Source: Helicobacter pylori NQ4053
Lineage (GTDB): Bacteria > Campylobacterota > Campylobacteria > Campylobacterales > Helicobacteraceae
Assembly: GCF_000274605.1 (NCBI RefSeq)
Contig: NZ_AKNV01000006.1
Coordinates: 1-64,000, forward strand
Direction: 5' to 3'
DNA: 64,000 nucleotides
In this document: piece after piece, positions 16,801-26,292 of the stretch
Numbering within the stretch: position 1 is the stretch's first letter
How the letters are laid out: each line of letters opens with the position of its first letter
Made by a program: the position numbers and the translations under genes
Notes under the pieces: model-generated
Database searches by the model: none
Seen by the model: only the letters and a program-made list of their open reading frames with translations
What the model was told of the DNA's origin: nothing

Positions 16801-16874
16801 TGCGCTTGGCAGGACTCGAACCTGCGACCTACGGCTTAGAAGGCTGTTGCTCTATCCAGCTGAGCTACAAGCGC
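16801..16874 (-). tRNA. tRNA-Arg (anticodon UCU)
   Basis: A full cloverleaf can be drawn: acceptor GCGCTTG/CAAGCGC with discriminator A, D-arm GCTC..GAGC, anticodon loop CTTCTAA and T-arm with GGTTCGAGTCC. The anticodon stem ACAGC/GCCGT contains an A-C mismatch at the middle pair. CCA is not encoded. It reads AGA (and AGG by wobble). Last of four tRNAs on this strand. Confidence 0.95.
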
Positions 16875-16899
16875 ATTGAATGGTATTAATGTTAGGTGG

Positions 16900-16973
16900 T
16901 ACGCCCGAAGGGAGTCGAACCCCTAACCCCCAGATCCGAAGTCTGGTGCTCTATCCAATTGAGCTACGAACGC
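16900..16973 (-). tRNA. tRNA-Arg (anticodon UCG)
   Basis: The cloverleaf has anticodon stem CCAGA/TCTGG around loop CTTCGGA, giving anticodon UCG for CGN codons, and T-loop GGTTCGACTCC. The acceptor stem GCGTTCG/CGGGCGT has three G-T wobbles. ACCA follows the stem, so CCA appears to be encoded. Confidence 0.93.
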
Positions 16974-17035
16974 CTACAATTCAAATAAAGGAATAACTAA
17001 CATAAACTCGGTAAAACGCTTATTTTATGAGATGG

Positions 17036-17110
17036 GGTGGAAGATGGGAATCGAACCCACGACCCTCAGGACCACAATCTGATGCTCTAACCGACTGAGC
17101 TACTCCCACC
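17036..17110 (-). tRNA. tRNA-His (anticodon GUG)
   Basis: Anticodon loop TTGTGGT gives GUG. The extra 5' G(-1) opposite C73 that marks tRNA-His is present in the gene sequence (GGTGGGAG at the 5' end). D-arm and T-arm are standard. Confidence 0.95.
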
Positions 17111-17180
17111 ATTCAATGAAAGGAAGCGATATTCTACCAAAGAATTTTAAACAGAACAACAAATTACGCAAAAAAAGTGG

Positions 17181-17255
17181 TCGGGGCGAAAGGATTCGAA
17201 CCTTCGACCCCTTGGTCCCAAACCAAGTGCGCTAACCAGACTGCGCTACGCCCCG
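17181..17255 (-). tRNA. tRNA-Pro (anticodon UGG)
   Basis: Acceptor CGGGGCG/CGCCCCG with discriminator A, followed by an encoded CCA. The anticodon stem CTTGG/CCAAG holds loop TTTGGGA, giving UGG for CCN codons. It is the first gene of the tRNA cluster, 20 bases after a TATAAT box. Confidence 0.95.
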
Positions 17256-17275
17256 AAATTTTCACATGAAGCGTT

Positions 17276-17281
17276 ATTATA
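17276..17281 (-). promoter_or_regulatory. -10 box of the tRNA Pro-His-Arg-Arg cluster
   Basis: Minus-strand TATAAT lies 20 bases before the tRNA-Pro 5' end, so transcription should begin about 14 bases upstream of the mature tRNA. The four tRNAs have no other obvious promoter between them. Confidence 0.65.
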
Positions 17282-17437
17282 ACTGAATTTTCTAATTTTT
17301 GAGCGTAATTTTTCAAAAATACCGCTAAAATCAAAATTAACGCTCAAAAAACACCTAATCCAACTCCCCCCACCCTTTTAAAAGCTGCTTTTTTAAAAAC
17401 AGCTCTAAATGATTCTAAGCTTTTCGTTTCTTAAAAA

Positions 17438-18184
17438 CTACTTTCGCTTTTTCATTTCACTAGAAACTTTTTCATAACGTTCCATGTGTTTTTTGCTTAA
17501 CTCTTTGGTGATATGCACCATCACTTTGTGATAGGCTTGATTCATGATCTTTTTAATAGCTCTGTCATAATCGGTTTCCTTAATCCTATGCACAAAAGTT
17601 TTGGGGACAAAACCTCCAGAATTCGTGCGCCGCAATTCCACTCTTTCAATCACAGCCTTAATCTTTGAAACATCAACACCAAAACTATGGATAATATCTT
17701 CACTTTTTGGCTCAACGAAATTCAAATTCAAATACCCTGAAGACATGTCAATAACCTTTTCTTCATTCGTTGCATCGTTTTCTTCCACAATATCTTCTAA
17801 AATCGCCATATTCCCATCCATGCGTAAAACGAGCAACGCTTTTTCTTTGATGTCTTGAGGGATTTCGCTAACATCTTTAAATTGCGAAACGCTATAACCC
17901 TTCCTTTCTAAAACATTACTCAATTGGAGGACTAAAGATTTTTCAAACTCTTTTTGATAGCTTTCAGGGATAACCTTATTGATCTCTATTTTAGGCTCGA
18001 TTAAGACAACTAAATGGCTGTTTTTAGGCTCTTGCTTGCCTTTAATGGGGTAATGGAAATGCAACTCCACTGACTCACCATTATTGTGCTGTTGCTTCAT
18101 AGGCATTCCATCAGCTAGAGCCGTATAAAACGCCCCACTTGCTAACAACGATCCTAAAACGATTGCTAAACTACCTTTTTTCAT
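17438..18184 (-). CDS. HpaA paralogue (putative neuraminyllactose-binding hemagglutinin homologue)
   Basis: 248 aa from the ATG at 18184, chosen over an 11-residue extension because AAGGAAG lies three bases before it. The body matches the HpaA family (VELHFHYPIKGKQEP, LVVLIEPKIEINKVIPESY, and a Lys/Arg-rich C-terminus). The signal peptide ends ASGAFYTALADG, a signal peptidase I site, with no lipobox Cys. HpaA itself is a lipoprotein, so this paralogue should be exported but not lipidated. Corresponds to HP0410. Binding partner unknown. Confidence 0.85.
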   Translation of the reverse strand: MKKGSLAIVLGSLLASGAFYTALADGMPMKQQHNNGESVELHFHYPIKGKQEPKNSHLVVLIEPKIEINKVIPESYQKEFEKSLVLQLSNVLERKGYSVSQFKDVSEIPQDIKEKALLVLRMDGNMAILEDIVEENDATNEEKVIDMSSGYLNLNFVEPKSEDIIHSFGVDVSKIKAVIERVELRRTNSGGFVPKTFVHRIKETDYDRAIKKIMNQAYHKVMVHITKELSKKHMERYEKVSSEMKKRK

Positions 18185-18267
18185 TAACTTCCTTTCTTTC
18201 TTTTTATTTAAAATCAATTCCTAATCTTACCCAAAAAATCCTACTTTTAGCGCTATTTTTAAGATAA

Positions 18268-19794
18268 TCATTCCCATTCAATCGTTCCTGGCGGCTTAGA
18301 GGTAATATCATACACCACCCTATTAATACCATTCACTTCATTAGTGATGCGGTTAGAAACCTTTTCTAAAAAAGAATGCTCTAAAAACGAAAAGCTCGCC
18401 GTCATGCCATCGCTCGCGTTTACCGCTCTCAAACAAATAGCGTTTTCATAAGTGCGATTATCCCCCATAACCCCCACAGAATTGACATTCAACAGCACGC
18501 AAAAAGCTTGCCAAACCTTGTCATACAAATTGGCTTTTTTAAGCTCCTCTATAAAGATAAAATCCGCTTCTTGCAAGCGTTTGATCTTACTCTCACTGAT
18601 TTCGCCTAAAATCCTTACAGCAAGTCCAGGCCCTGGAAAGGGGTGGCGCATTAAAAAATCCTGGCTAACGCCTAATTCTTTACCTAACGATCGCACCTCA
18701 TCTTTAAACAATTCCCTTAAAGGCTCTATGAGTTTAAAATCCATCCATTCAGGCAGTCCGCCCACATTATGATGGGTTTTGATCACTTTTGAAGGCCCTT
18801 TAACGCTCACGGATTCAATCACATCAGGGTATAAAGTGCCTTGGGCTAAAAATTCAATTTTGCCTTTTAAATGGTGCTTCTTGGCTTCTTTTTCAAACAC
18901 TTCAATAAAGGTTTCGCCGATGATTTTTCGCTTCAATTCAGGCTCGCTCACGCCCCTTAATTTAGACAAAAAGATTTCTTTAGCGTCTATCGTGTTTAAA
19001 GGGATTTGCAAGTCTTTAAACATCGCTTGGACTTTTTCTTTTTCATTTTTACGCAACAAGCCATGATCCACAAAAACAGCGATCAAATTATCCTTAATGG
19101 CTCTGTGTAATAGCGTAGCGACCACCGTAGAATCCACGCCCCCACTCACCGCGCACAGCACCTTAGCGTTAGCAATTTTTTCTTTCAATCGCGCGATTTC
19201 TCTTTGAGCGAAATGCTGCATCCCCCAAGTTTTTTCACAGCCGCAAACTAAAAGGGCAAAATTTTCTAAAATCTTACCCCCTTCTTCGCTTTGAATGACT
19301 TCTGGGTGGAATTGCAAGCCAAAAATCTTGCCGTTTTCAATCGCGCAATAGGGCGAATTAGGGCTTTTTGCAAGGGTAGTGAAGCCTTTAGGCAATTCTA
19401 TGACTTTATCCATATGGCTCATCCACACAAGGCTTTTAATCTTCACGCCTTCAAAAATCACAGAATTTTGAGTGATTTCTAAAACAGCCTTACCAAATTC
19501 TTGCTCATTCGCACCAACCACTACCCCCCCAAAAAAATCCACCAAATATTGCATGCCGTAGCAAATCCCTAAAATCGGCACATTCAAATCAAAGATTTTC
19601 CCGTTAGGCTTGTAAGCGTCTTTAGCATACACGCTCGCTGGCCCCCCACTCAAAATCAAACCTTTAGGGGCTTTTTTTTGAATGTTTTCTACGCTTTCAA
19701 AAAAAGGGACTATTTCTGCATAAATCCCACTCTCTCTCAATCTTCTAGCAATCAGCTGTGTGTATTGGCTCCCAAAATCTAATACTAAAATCAT
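18268..19794 (-). CDS. guaA: GMP synthase (glutamine-hydrolysing)
   Basis: 508 aa, standard length. The N-terminal class I glutamine amidotransferase domain has the nucleophile C78 in GICYGMQYL and FGLQFHPEV. The ATP-pyrophosphatase domain has the P-loop [10 protein letters not shown], and the C-terminal dimerisation domain ends with the typical [10 protein letters not shown]. It aminates XMP to GMP. Lies 10 bases downstream of the preceding small gene and is probably co-transcribed with it. Corresponds to HP0409. Confidence 0.97.
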   Translation of the reverse strand: MILVLDFGSQYTQLIARRLRESGIYAEIVPFFESVENIQKKAPKGLILSGGPASVYAKDAYKPNGKIFDLNVPILGICYGMQYLVDFFGGVVVGANEQEFGKAVLEITQNSVIFEGVKIKSLVWMSHMDKVIELPKGFTTLAKSPNSPYCAIENGKIFGLQFHPEVIQSEEGGKILENFALLVCGCEKTWGMQHFAQREIARLKEKIANAKVLCAVSGGVDSTVVATLLHRAIKDNLIAVFVDHGLLRKNEKEKVQAMFKDLQIPLNTIDAKEIFLSKLRGVSEPELKRKIIGETFIEVFEKEAKKHHLKGKIEFLAQGTLYPDVIESVSVKGPSKVIKTHHNVGGLPEWMDFKLIEPLRELFKDEVRSLGKELGVSQDFLMRHPFPGPGLAVRILGEISESKIKRLQEADFIFIEELKKANLYDKVWQAFCVLLNVNSVGVMGDNRTYENAICLRAVNASDGMTASFSFLEHSFLEKVSNRITNEVNGINRVVYDITSKPPGTIEWE

Positions 19795-19804
19795 CGCTCA
19801 TTCT

Positions 19805-20293
19805 TTATTTTTGTGGGATCTGTGTTTTATTGTATTGATTTTTGTAATTCACCCTATAGCTTTCAGCCAACTCAGGCGCTTTTTGCACAAACCAGCGTTC
19901 TAATTTTTCTAGTTCGTATCTGTAATTTCCACCTTTTGAGCAATATTGAGAATCAATCAGCGAAAACACATAGAGCGTCTTATTTTCTTTAGATTGGAAT
20001 AAAAACTCCTTATGGAATAGCGCTTTTTTAGGCATGCCACTCATCAGAGTCTCAGGCAATAAAAAAGCGTCAAAATCACAAAGCACTTTTTTACTCAATT
20101 TGTTGCTTTTGGTAACCACAAAAATGATCTCTTTTTTCATGTCTTGTTTAAAAGCTAATGAAAGCACATTCAAAAAGGGCGGAGTCAAACTTTTATCCAC
20201 CCTAACCTTAAAAGCTTTAGAATCCCCTAATAAGACCCCCATAAATAAAACCAACCCCACGCAACATTTCAAACTCGTTTGAAAAATATTCAT
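19805..20293 (-). CDS. hypothetical exported protein upstream of guaA
   Basis: 162 aa with a clear N-terminal signal (SLKCCVGLVLFMGVLLGDSKA), so secreted or periplasmic. No known domain is recognised. Two later Cys residues (in KVLCDFDAF and DSQYCSKG) could form a disulfide. A TATAAT box lies about 56 bases upstream of the ATG. Corresponds to HP0408 by position. Confidence 0.7.
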   Translation of the reverse strand: MNIFQTSLKCCVGLVLFMGVLLGDSKAFKVRVDKSLTPPFLNVLSLAFKQDMKKEIIFVVTKSNKLSKKVLCDFDAFLLPETLMSGMPKKALFHKEFLFQSKENKTLYVFSLIDSQYCSKGGNYRYELEKLERWFVQKAPELAESYRVNYKNQYNKTQIPQK

Positions 20294-20348
20294 CTTTTAT
20301 CCTTTAAGTGTCAATATTGAAAACAGAAATTAAACGCATTGATTGGGT

Positions 20349-20354
20349 ATTATA
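20349..20354 (-). promoter_or_regulatory. -10 box for the exported protein and guaA
   Basis: Perfect TATAAT on the minus strand, 56 bases upstream of the start codon at 20293. Confidence 0.5.
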
Positions 20355-20458
20355 ATATAAAAATTGAGAATTACGCTTTAGCTTGGCTAATAGTCAAGTC
20401 TTTAGTTATTAAGTCTTTATTGGGTAAAAACACTCTCATGCTAGTATTTTCACTCCGT

Positions 20459-22849
20459 TTAAGCCCCAATGATGCTTGGTGTTGAAATAGAATGATAGGG
20501 TTTGACTAATTCATACCTTCTAAGTCTTCTGATATTGACTAAGGCGGTATTGGCTGAAATGGCTTGTGTCATGCTGCTTGTAGGGCGCGAAGAAGTGAGC
20601 GTATTCACATGCCCTCCATTGCATCGTGGGTTTCTAACCCTCTCATCTTCTGGGTCATACCACGCCCCTTTTTGGATACTCAAAACCCCTTGACGGATAT
20701 TCTTAGTTACAAACGCCCCTGCTAACAACCTCCCCCTAGCGTTAAACACTTCTACAATTTCACCATGCCTAATGCCTAATTTATTAGCGTCTAGTTCGTT
20801 GATCATTACAGGTTCTCTGCCTTGAATTTTATACACATTCCTAACCCAAGTGTTATCAAGCTGTGAATTGACACGGTATTTTGGGTGCGGAGAGATTAAA
20901 TGGAACGGATAAATCTCAGCCATTTTAGAGCCTAGCCACTCAGCTGGCTCAAACCAAGTAGGATGCCCTTTAAAATCGGCCAGTTTAAAATCCGCGCATT
21001 TTTGAGAAAAAATTTGAATTTTCCCGCTCTCTGTATCCAGTTTATTGTTAATAGGATCTTGCCTGAATTTCGCATGACGCACAAACTTTCTCGCGTTTTC
21101 AGGGATTTCAAACTCCACAAAGCCATCCCTCCAAAACTGATCAAACGATTTCAAAGTAGGGCCATCGCTTTTTTCATAAAGACCCTTAATCCATTCCATG
21201 TAACTCTTAGATTCAGTGAATCGCTGCTCTGTTTCATTACCCCCAACGCGTAAAGCGAGCTGCCTGAAAATCTCATAATCGTCTTTAGATTCATAAACAG
21301 GCTCTACCACCTTACGCATGGCATAAACCACGTTCTTAGAATAACTCCCCCCAAAAGTAATATCATCTCTTTCCATAGTGCTAGTGGAAGCAAAAATAAT
21401 ATCAGCAAATTTCGCTGTAGGCGTCCACCAAGGCTCATGCACGATCACGCAATCTAAGGTCCTTAAAGCGCGAATCAGCTCGTTTGTATCAGCTTCATGC
21501 CCTAATAAATTCGCCCCACAATTATAGATCATTTTGATTTTAGGCAATTTGAGTTTTTTACCCATAAAATCAATTTCTTTATCCGGATTTAAAATCGCTT
21601 CAGAAATTCTAGATGCTGGAATAACGCTTTTTACAGAATTATGCCCTTGTGAAATCATGGGGACAACTCTTGCCCCAGAGCTTGCTTGAGCGTTGCCTCC
21701 ATAATGCATAGAAAAGCCAAAGCCCCCACCCGATAAGCCCACTTGACCAATCATACTGGCTAAAACAATTAACGCCCAATCCGGTTGCTCGCCATGCTGA
21801 GCTCTTTGCATGGCCCAATTACCCGCTAAAAAAGTGCGCTTAGAGACAAACAAATCCGCTAATTCTTTGATTTTTTCTGCGCTCACTCCAGTGATTTGAG
21901 ACGCCCATTCTAAAGTCTTAGGCGCATTATCGCTCTCTCCTAGCAAATAGGGTAAAAATTTATCAAAACCATCAGTGTATTTAGCGATAAACGCTTTATC
22001 ATATTGATTGCTTGTATAAAGATAATGCATCATGCCTAGCATTAACGCTACATCAGTGTTAGGGCGAATGGGTATCCATTCAGCACTGAAGGCTTGAGCG
22101 GTTTCGGTATAAATGGGATCGATACTAATGAATTTAATACCAGCTCTTTTATACTTAGGGTAGTAGCTGTCATTGACATGGTTTGGCACAAAATAATCAA
22201 TGCGGTTGCACTTGAATAAATCCGCCCCCCACATGACATACACCTTACAATTTTTAATCATCTCTTCATGCGTGGTTTGTTGCGAATAAACTTCCATATC
22301 CCCTACAATCATAGGGTTTATTCTTGCAGCCGCACCATTGCCATATTCCCCATCAGTGCCAATAGCCCCCCCTAAAGTCGTATTAAAAAAACGCCATGTT
22401 AAATGATGGCAACGATGCAAGCTGCCCGCATGCCCCCAACCACCATAACTGGCATTATAAATGTTTTCTTTAGGGATTTCTTTAAGCTTTTTAGCCGCTA
22501 AATCCAACGCCACATCCCAACTCACGCGCACAAACTCTTCTCTCCCGCGCAATTCTTTGTGGTTTTTTTTGTTTTCTAAGAAACTCTTGCGCACGCAAGG
22601 ATACTTCACCCTACTATCTGAATACACCCTATCTGCCATCGCTTTTAACATCATAGTAGGGTTATAATCGCTCTTTTGAGGGACAATATCTTTAATCACT
22701 CCATTTTGAACCTTTGCGATAAAGGGGCCAAAATGCGTTGCATGCGGAATGGATTCTATTTTTTCAAAAACACCAACAGCTTTTAAAACATTAACGCTAG
22801 CGAGCGCGATTGGGATTTTTTTTAGGATACTCCTGCGTGAAATGGACAT
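20459..22849 (-). CDS. bisC: Tat-exported molybdopterin reductase of the BisC/TorZ group
   Basis: 796 aa, DMSO-reductase family. The N-terminus carries a twin-arginine motif (SRRSILKK, residues 3-10) and hydrophobic stretch, so the enzyme is folded with its cofactor and exported to the periplasm. The absence of an N-terminal Cys cluster means no 4Fe-4S, as in BisC/TorA/TorZ. The Mo-bis-MGD binding regions (YGGWGHAGSLHRCHHL, NWAMQRAQHGEQPDW, GGNAQASSGARVVP) are intact. It reduces an S- or N-oxide; the annotation as biotin sulfoxide reductase is by similarity. Corresponds to HP0407, linked in the literature to oxidative-damage repair. Confidence 0.88.
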   Translation of the reverse strand: MSISRRSILKKIPIALASVNVLKAVGVFEKIESIPHATHFGPFIAKVQNGVIKDIVPQKSDYNPTMMLKAMADRVYSDSRVKYPCVRKSFLENKKNHKELRGREEFVRVSWDVALDLAAKKLKEIPKENIYNASYGGWGHAGSLHRCHHLTWRFFNTTLGGAIGTDGEYGNGAAARINPMIVGDMEVYSQQTTHEEMIKNCKVYVMWGADLFKCNRIDYFVPNHVNDSYYPKYKRAGIKFISIDPIYTETAQAFSAEWIPIRPNTDVALMLGMMHYLYTSNQYDKAFIAKYTDGFDKFLPYLLGESDNAPKTLEWASQITGVSAEKIKELADLFVSKRTFLAGNWAMQRAQHGEQPDWALIVLASMIGQVGLSGGGFGFSMHYGGNAQASSGARVVPMISQGHNSVKSVIPASRISEAILNPDKEIDFMGKKLKLPKIKMIYNCGANLLGHEADTNELIRALRTLDCVIVHEPWWTPTAKFADIIFASTSTMERDDITFGGSYSKNVVYAMRKVVEPVYESKDDYEIFRQLALRVGGNETEQRFTESKSYMEWIKGLYEKSDGPTLKSFDQFWRDGFVEFEIPENARKFVRHAKFRQDPINNKLDTESGKIQIFSQKCADFKLADFKGHPTWFEPAEWLGSKMAEIYPFHLISPHPKYRVNSQLDNTWVRNVYKIQGREPVMINELDANKLGIRHGEIVEVFNARGRLLAGAFVTKNIRQGVLSIQKGAWYDPEDERVRNPRCNGGHVNTLTSSRPTSSMTQAISANTALVNIRRLRRYELVKPYHSISTPSIIGA

Positions 22850-22888
22850 GGTTCTCCTTCAAGCTTGCATTCTGTTAAAACACCCCAA

Positions 22889-22894
22889 ATTCTA
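22889..22894 (-). promoter_or_regulatory. -10-like box of bisC
   Basis: TAGAAT on the minus strand, 40 bases before the ATG; AAGGAGA lies just before the start. Confidence 0.4.
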
Positions 22895-22952
22895 ACATGT
22901 ATTCACCTAAAATTATCGCTAATAAGCTCTCAGCATGGGCGTTAATTTAAAA

Positions 22953-23543
22953 CTACTTTTTATTCACGCTGCTCATGTCAGCGACTTTCCCCCACATCAA
23001 GCGGTATTTCCTCTTCATAAATTCAATTTCTTCTCTCGCTTGATTGAGTTCATCTCGCAAAAGATCGATGGTTTTTTTATCTTCTTCATAGACTTCTTGC
23101 ATAGAGATTAAAGCGTCTTTTAAAAACATGTTTTCATTTTTAAAGGCTGAAATCGTTTCATCTTTAGCGCTAATGACTTTATCATGCAAATTTAAAATCG
23201 TGTTAATGGTCTTTTCCACAAACACAGGCTCTAAAGAACGCCCGTTCATATCCATAGAAATCAAATTATTTTCTACCTTTTTGATTAAAGCGTTTGTCCC
23301 GCTGCTCGCATCAATTAAGAGCTTGTTGTGGCTTATTTTGCTCTTGATTTTACCAAGATTCACTAATTCCAAAATCCTTTCTTTAGGAATCCCTGAAAGG
23401 CGGCTAAACTCTTCTAATTCAAGCCATGCTAAAGCGCTCAAATCTTCTAAAACCACCGGCTCTTTAGACTCTTTTTCTTTATCCTCTACTTCTTGCTCAT
23501 TTTGTTGTGTCGCTTGCGCTTTGTTCAAATCTAAAATATCCAA
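22953..23543 (-). CDS. conserved coiled-coil protein with a MerR-like HTH region
   Basis: 196 aa. Residues about 35-85 read as a small winged-helix/excisionase-like unit (EEFSRLSGIPKERILELVNL, then GKIKSK..HNKLLIDA). Residues about 110-185 are a heptad coiled coil. I recall the family as DUF3972 of Campylobacterota. The first about 30 residues are charged and probably disordered. It sits 25 bases downstream of nifS. Corresponds to HP0406. Function not known; DNA binding is inferred from fold only. Confidence 0.65.
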   Translation of the reverse strand: MDILDLNKAQATQQNEQEVEDKEKESKEPVVLEDLSALAWLELEEFSRLSGIPKERILELVNLGKIKSKISHNKLLIDASSGTNALIKKVENNLISMDMNGRSLEPVFVEKTINTILNLHDKVISAKDETISAFKNENMFLKDALISMQEVYEEDKKTIDLLRDELNQAREEIEFMKRKYRLMWGKVADMSSVNKK

Positions 23544-23568
23544 ATTTTTCCTTAAAAATAGTTTTAGC

Positions 23569-24891
23569 TTAACGCAATTTTTTAACCGCTTTTTTCAAGC
23601 TGTCTAGCAAATAATCAATATCGTTTATGGAATGCGTGAAGTGTAAGCTCACTCTAAGCCATCCGGGTTTAGCGTTAAAATCGCTTGACTTTTGAGCGTT
23701 AAGATTCAATAAATCATGCCCATAAGGCCCCGCGCAAGAGCAACCTGCCCGGGTCTCAATAGCGTATTCATAGCTTAAAACTCTCGCTAAATCATAGGGC
23801 GAAATCCCTCCAATATTAAAAGCCACTACCCCCACACGACTCGCCGTTAAATTCCCATAAATATTAATAGCGGGCAAGTCTTTTAAGCCATGCACAAGCA
23901 CTCTTAAAAGGTTGTTTTCTTTCTTATGGATAAAATCCAAACCGCATTCATCTCTCAATTGATACGCTAGAGCGCTCCTGTAAAATTGCAACAATCCTGG
24001 CGTGCCAAACTCTTCCCTCAAGGGCAATTCATCAATAAATTCATGCCGTGTGCAATTAGCGTATTTAATCACGCCCCCTGCGCTAAAACTCGGGGCGATC
24101 TGCGTGTCAATCAAATCTTTAGAAATGCCTAAAAGACCGCACCCTCCAATGCCCCCTAAAAGCTTATGAGGCGCATAAAAACCGGTTTGGTATTCGCAAT
24201 CCTTAGGGTTAGCATGCGCGCTAAAATTCGCTAAATCCAAAGCCAAAGCGGCCTTATATTCCTTACACAATAATGAAACTTCTTTTAAGGGCGTAAGCAG
24301 TCCCGTTACATTAGAAGCCGCGCTCATAGAAACCAAGCTGTTAGGGGATTTTTTTAAAGTTTGCTCTAAAATTTCTAAATCCAATAAGCCATGTTCGTTT
24401 AAAGGGATACGCACCACTTCACACAAGCCTTCACGCCAGCTAATTTCATTAGAATGATGTTCATAAGGCCCTACAATCACACGCTTTAAAGCCATATCTT
24501 TCAAATACGGCTCTAAATTTTTCTTCGTTTTTGAAGGGATACACACCCCTAAAATTTCTTGAAATTTCTTAATCGCTGAACTCGCCCCATACCCCGCGCT
24601 CAACACGCAATGATTAGCGCTCAAATTTAAAGAACGCTTCAACTTTTCTTGGCATTCTTTTAAAAGCATGCCCATTAAAATCGCATGTTTAGAAGCGATG
24701 GAATGAGCGTTCGCGTAATAAGGCAGTAAGGATTTCACGCGCTTTTCCACTAAAGCGCTCGCCAAACCTGAAGCCCCCCAGTCAAAATAAGACACCCCTT
24801 TTTTTAAAATAATACTGGATTTAACCTGTTCTAAAGGGCTCTCGTTAGGGTTGAGTAAGGGGGCAAAACTCCTGTTTAAAAACGCTTGCAC
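23569..24891 (-). CDS. class V aminotransferase, NifS/Csd-like
   Basis: 440 aa, PLP fold I. The Schiff-base lysine is in FYAPHKLLGGIGGCGLLG, and ALDLANFSAHANP precedes it. A C-terminal Cys-rich loop, ETRAGCSCAGPYG, matches the place of the sulfur-carrying Cys in cysteine desulfurases. The chromosome's main Fe-S desulfurase is elsewhere (HP0220), so this is a second, SufS/CsdA-like enzyme of uncertain substrate. Corresponds to HP0405. Confidence 0.82.
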   Translation of the reverse strand: MQAFLNRSFAPLLNPNESPLEQVKSSIILKKGVSYFDWGASGLASALVEKRVKSLLPYYANAHSIASKHAILMGMLLKECQEKLKRSLNLSANHCVLSAGYGASSAIKKFQEILGVCIPSKTKKNLEPYLKDMALKRVIVGPYEHHSNEISWREGLCEVVRIPLNEHGLLDLEILEQTLKKSPNSLVSMSAASNVTGLLTPLKEVSLLCKEYKAALALDLANFSAHANPKDCEYQTGFYAPHKLLGGIGGCGLLGISKDLIDTQIAPSFSAGGVIKYANCTRHEFIDELPLREEFGTPGLLQFYRSALAYQLRDECGLDFIHKKENNLLRVLVHGLKDLPAINIYGNLTASRVGVVAFNIGGISPYDLARVLSYEYAIETRAGCSCAGPYGHDLLNLNAQKSSDFNAKPGWLRVSLHFTHSINDIDYLLDSLKKAVKKLR

Positions 24892-24909
24892 GAACTACCA
24901 CCAACGCTT

Positions 24910-25224
24910 TTAATGTTTGTCTCCGCTTAAAATATGAAAATGCAAATGCATCACCTCTTGCCCGGCGTTTTTACCCACATTGGTTAAAAGCTTGTAGCCC
25001 TTCTCTTTGATGCCTAATTTTTCCACCACTTCAAAAATAAAACTTGTCATTTGTGCCATAAGCTCTGGGGTGATGCCGTTAAAATCCTGAATGCTTTGTT
25101 TGGGTATCACTAACGCATGCACTTTAGCTTTAGGGTTAATGTCATAAAAGGATAAAAAACGCTCGTTTTCTAAAATCTTAGAACAAGGGATTTCGCCTTG
25201 GATTATTTTCTCAAACACATTCAT
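24910..25224 (-). CDS. HIT-family nucleotide hydrolase (HinT-like)
   Basis: 104 aa, standard HinT size. The histidine triad is HLHFHIL near the C-terminus, and the N-terminal EKIIQGEIPCSKI is typical. HinT enzymes cleave adenosine phosphoramidates. Divergent from pheS across 81 bases. Corresponds to HP0404. Confidence 0.92.
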   Translation of the reverse strand: MNVFEKIIQGEIPCSKILENERFLSFYDINPKAKVHALVIPKQSIQDFNGITPELMAQMTSFIFEVVEKLGIKEKGYKLLTNVGKNAGQEVMHLHFHILSGDKH

Positions 25225-25305
25225 GCTCTTTTTGCTCCCTTTTAAGGTTTTTCTTTTATTAAAGTTGTATTATAGCTTTTTAAAAATAAAATATAAGGAT
25301 CGTTA

Positions 25306-26292
25306 TTGCACACCTTAATAGAACGCTTAGAAAAGGTTACTAATAGCAAAGAGTTAGAAGAAGCGCGTTTGAATGCTTTGGGTAAAAAAGGGGTTTTTGC
25401 GGATAAATTCAACCAGCTCAAAAATCTAAACGGCGAAGAAAAAAACGCCTTTGCTAAAGAAATCCACCACTATAAACAAGCGTTTGAAAAAGCCTTTGAA
25501 TGGAAAAAAAAGGCTATTTTGGAGCTTGAATTAGAAGAACGCTTGAAAAAAGAAAAAATTGATGTGAGCTTGTTTAACGCTATTAAAACAAGCTCTTCTC
25601 ACCCTTTGAATTATACTAAAAATAAAATCATTGAATTTTTCACCCCATTAGGATACAAGCTTGAAATCGGCTCTTTAGTGGAAGATGATTTCCATAATTT
25701 CAGTGCTTTAAACTTGCCCCCTTACCATCCTGCAAGAGACATGCAAGACACTTTCTATTTTAAAGATCACAAGCTTTTAAGGACCCACACTTCGCCCGTT
25801 CAAATCCACACCATGCAAGAACAAACCCCACCCATTAAAATGATCTGTCTAGGCGAAACCTTTAGGCGCGATTATGATTTGACCCACACGCCCATGTTCC
25901 ACCAAATTGAAGGGCTTGTCGTGGATCAAAAAGGGAATATCCGTTTCACGCACTTAAAGGGCGTGATCGAAGACTTTTTGCATTATTTCTTTGGCGGCGT
26001 GAAATTAAAGTGGCGCTCTAGCTTTTTCCCTTTCACAGAGCCAAGCGCTGAAGTGGATATTAGCTGCGTGTTTTGCAAGCAAGAAGGCTGTAGGGTTTGC
26101 TCGCACACAGGTTGGCTAGAAGTGTTGGGTTGCGGCATGGTCAATAATGCGGTGTTTGAAGCCATAGGGTATGAGAATGTGAGCGGGTTTGCTTTTGGCA
26201 TGGGGATTGAAAGATTAGCCATGCTGACTTGTCAAATCAATGATTTACGCAGTTTTTTTGAAACTGATTTGAGAGTGTTGGAGAGTTTTTAA
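25306..26292 (+). CDS. pheS: phenylalanyl-tRNA synthetase alpha subunit
   Basis: 328 aa. TTG start with an AAGGA site. The N-terminal coiled coil is followed by the class II core: [24 protein letters not shown], and the closing motif 3 region [11 protein letters not shown]. It charges tRNA-Phe as an alpha2beta2 complex. Its stop overlaps the pheT start (TAATG). Confidence 0.97.
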   Translation: MHTLIERLEKVTNSKELEEARLNALGKKGVFADKFNQLKNLNGEEKNAFAKEIHHYKQAFEKAFEWKKKAILELELEERLKKEKIDVSLFNAIKTSSSHPLNYTKNKIIEFFTPLGYKLEIGSLVEDDFHNFSALNLPPYHPARDMQDTFYFKDHKLLRTHTSPVQIHTMQEQTPPIKMICLGETFRRDYDLTHTPMFHQIEGLVVDQKGNIRFTHLKGVIEDFLHYFFGGVKLKWRSSFFPFTEPSAEVDISCVFCKQEGCRVCSHTGWLEVLGCGMVNNAVFEAIGYENVSGFAFGMGIERLAMLTCQINDLRSFFETDLRVLESF

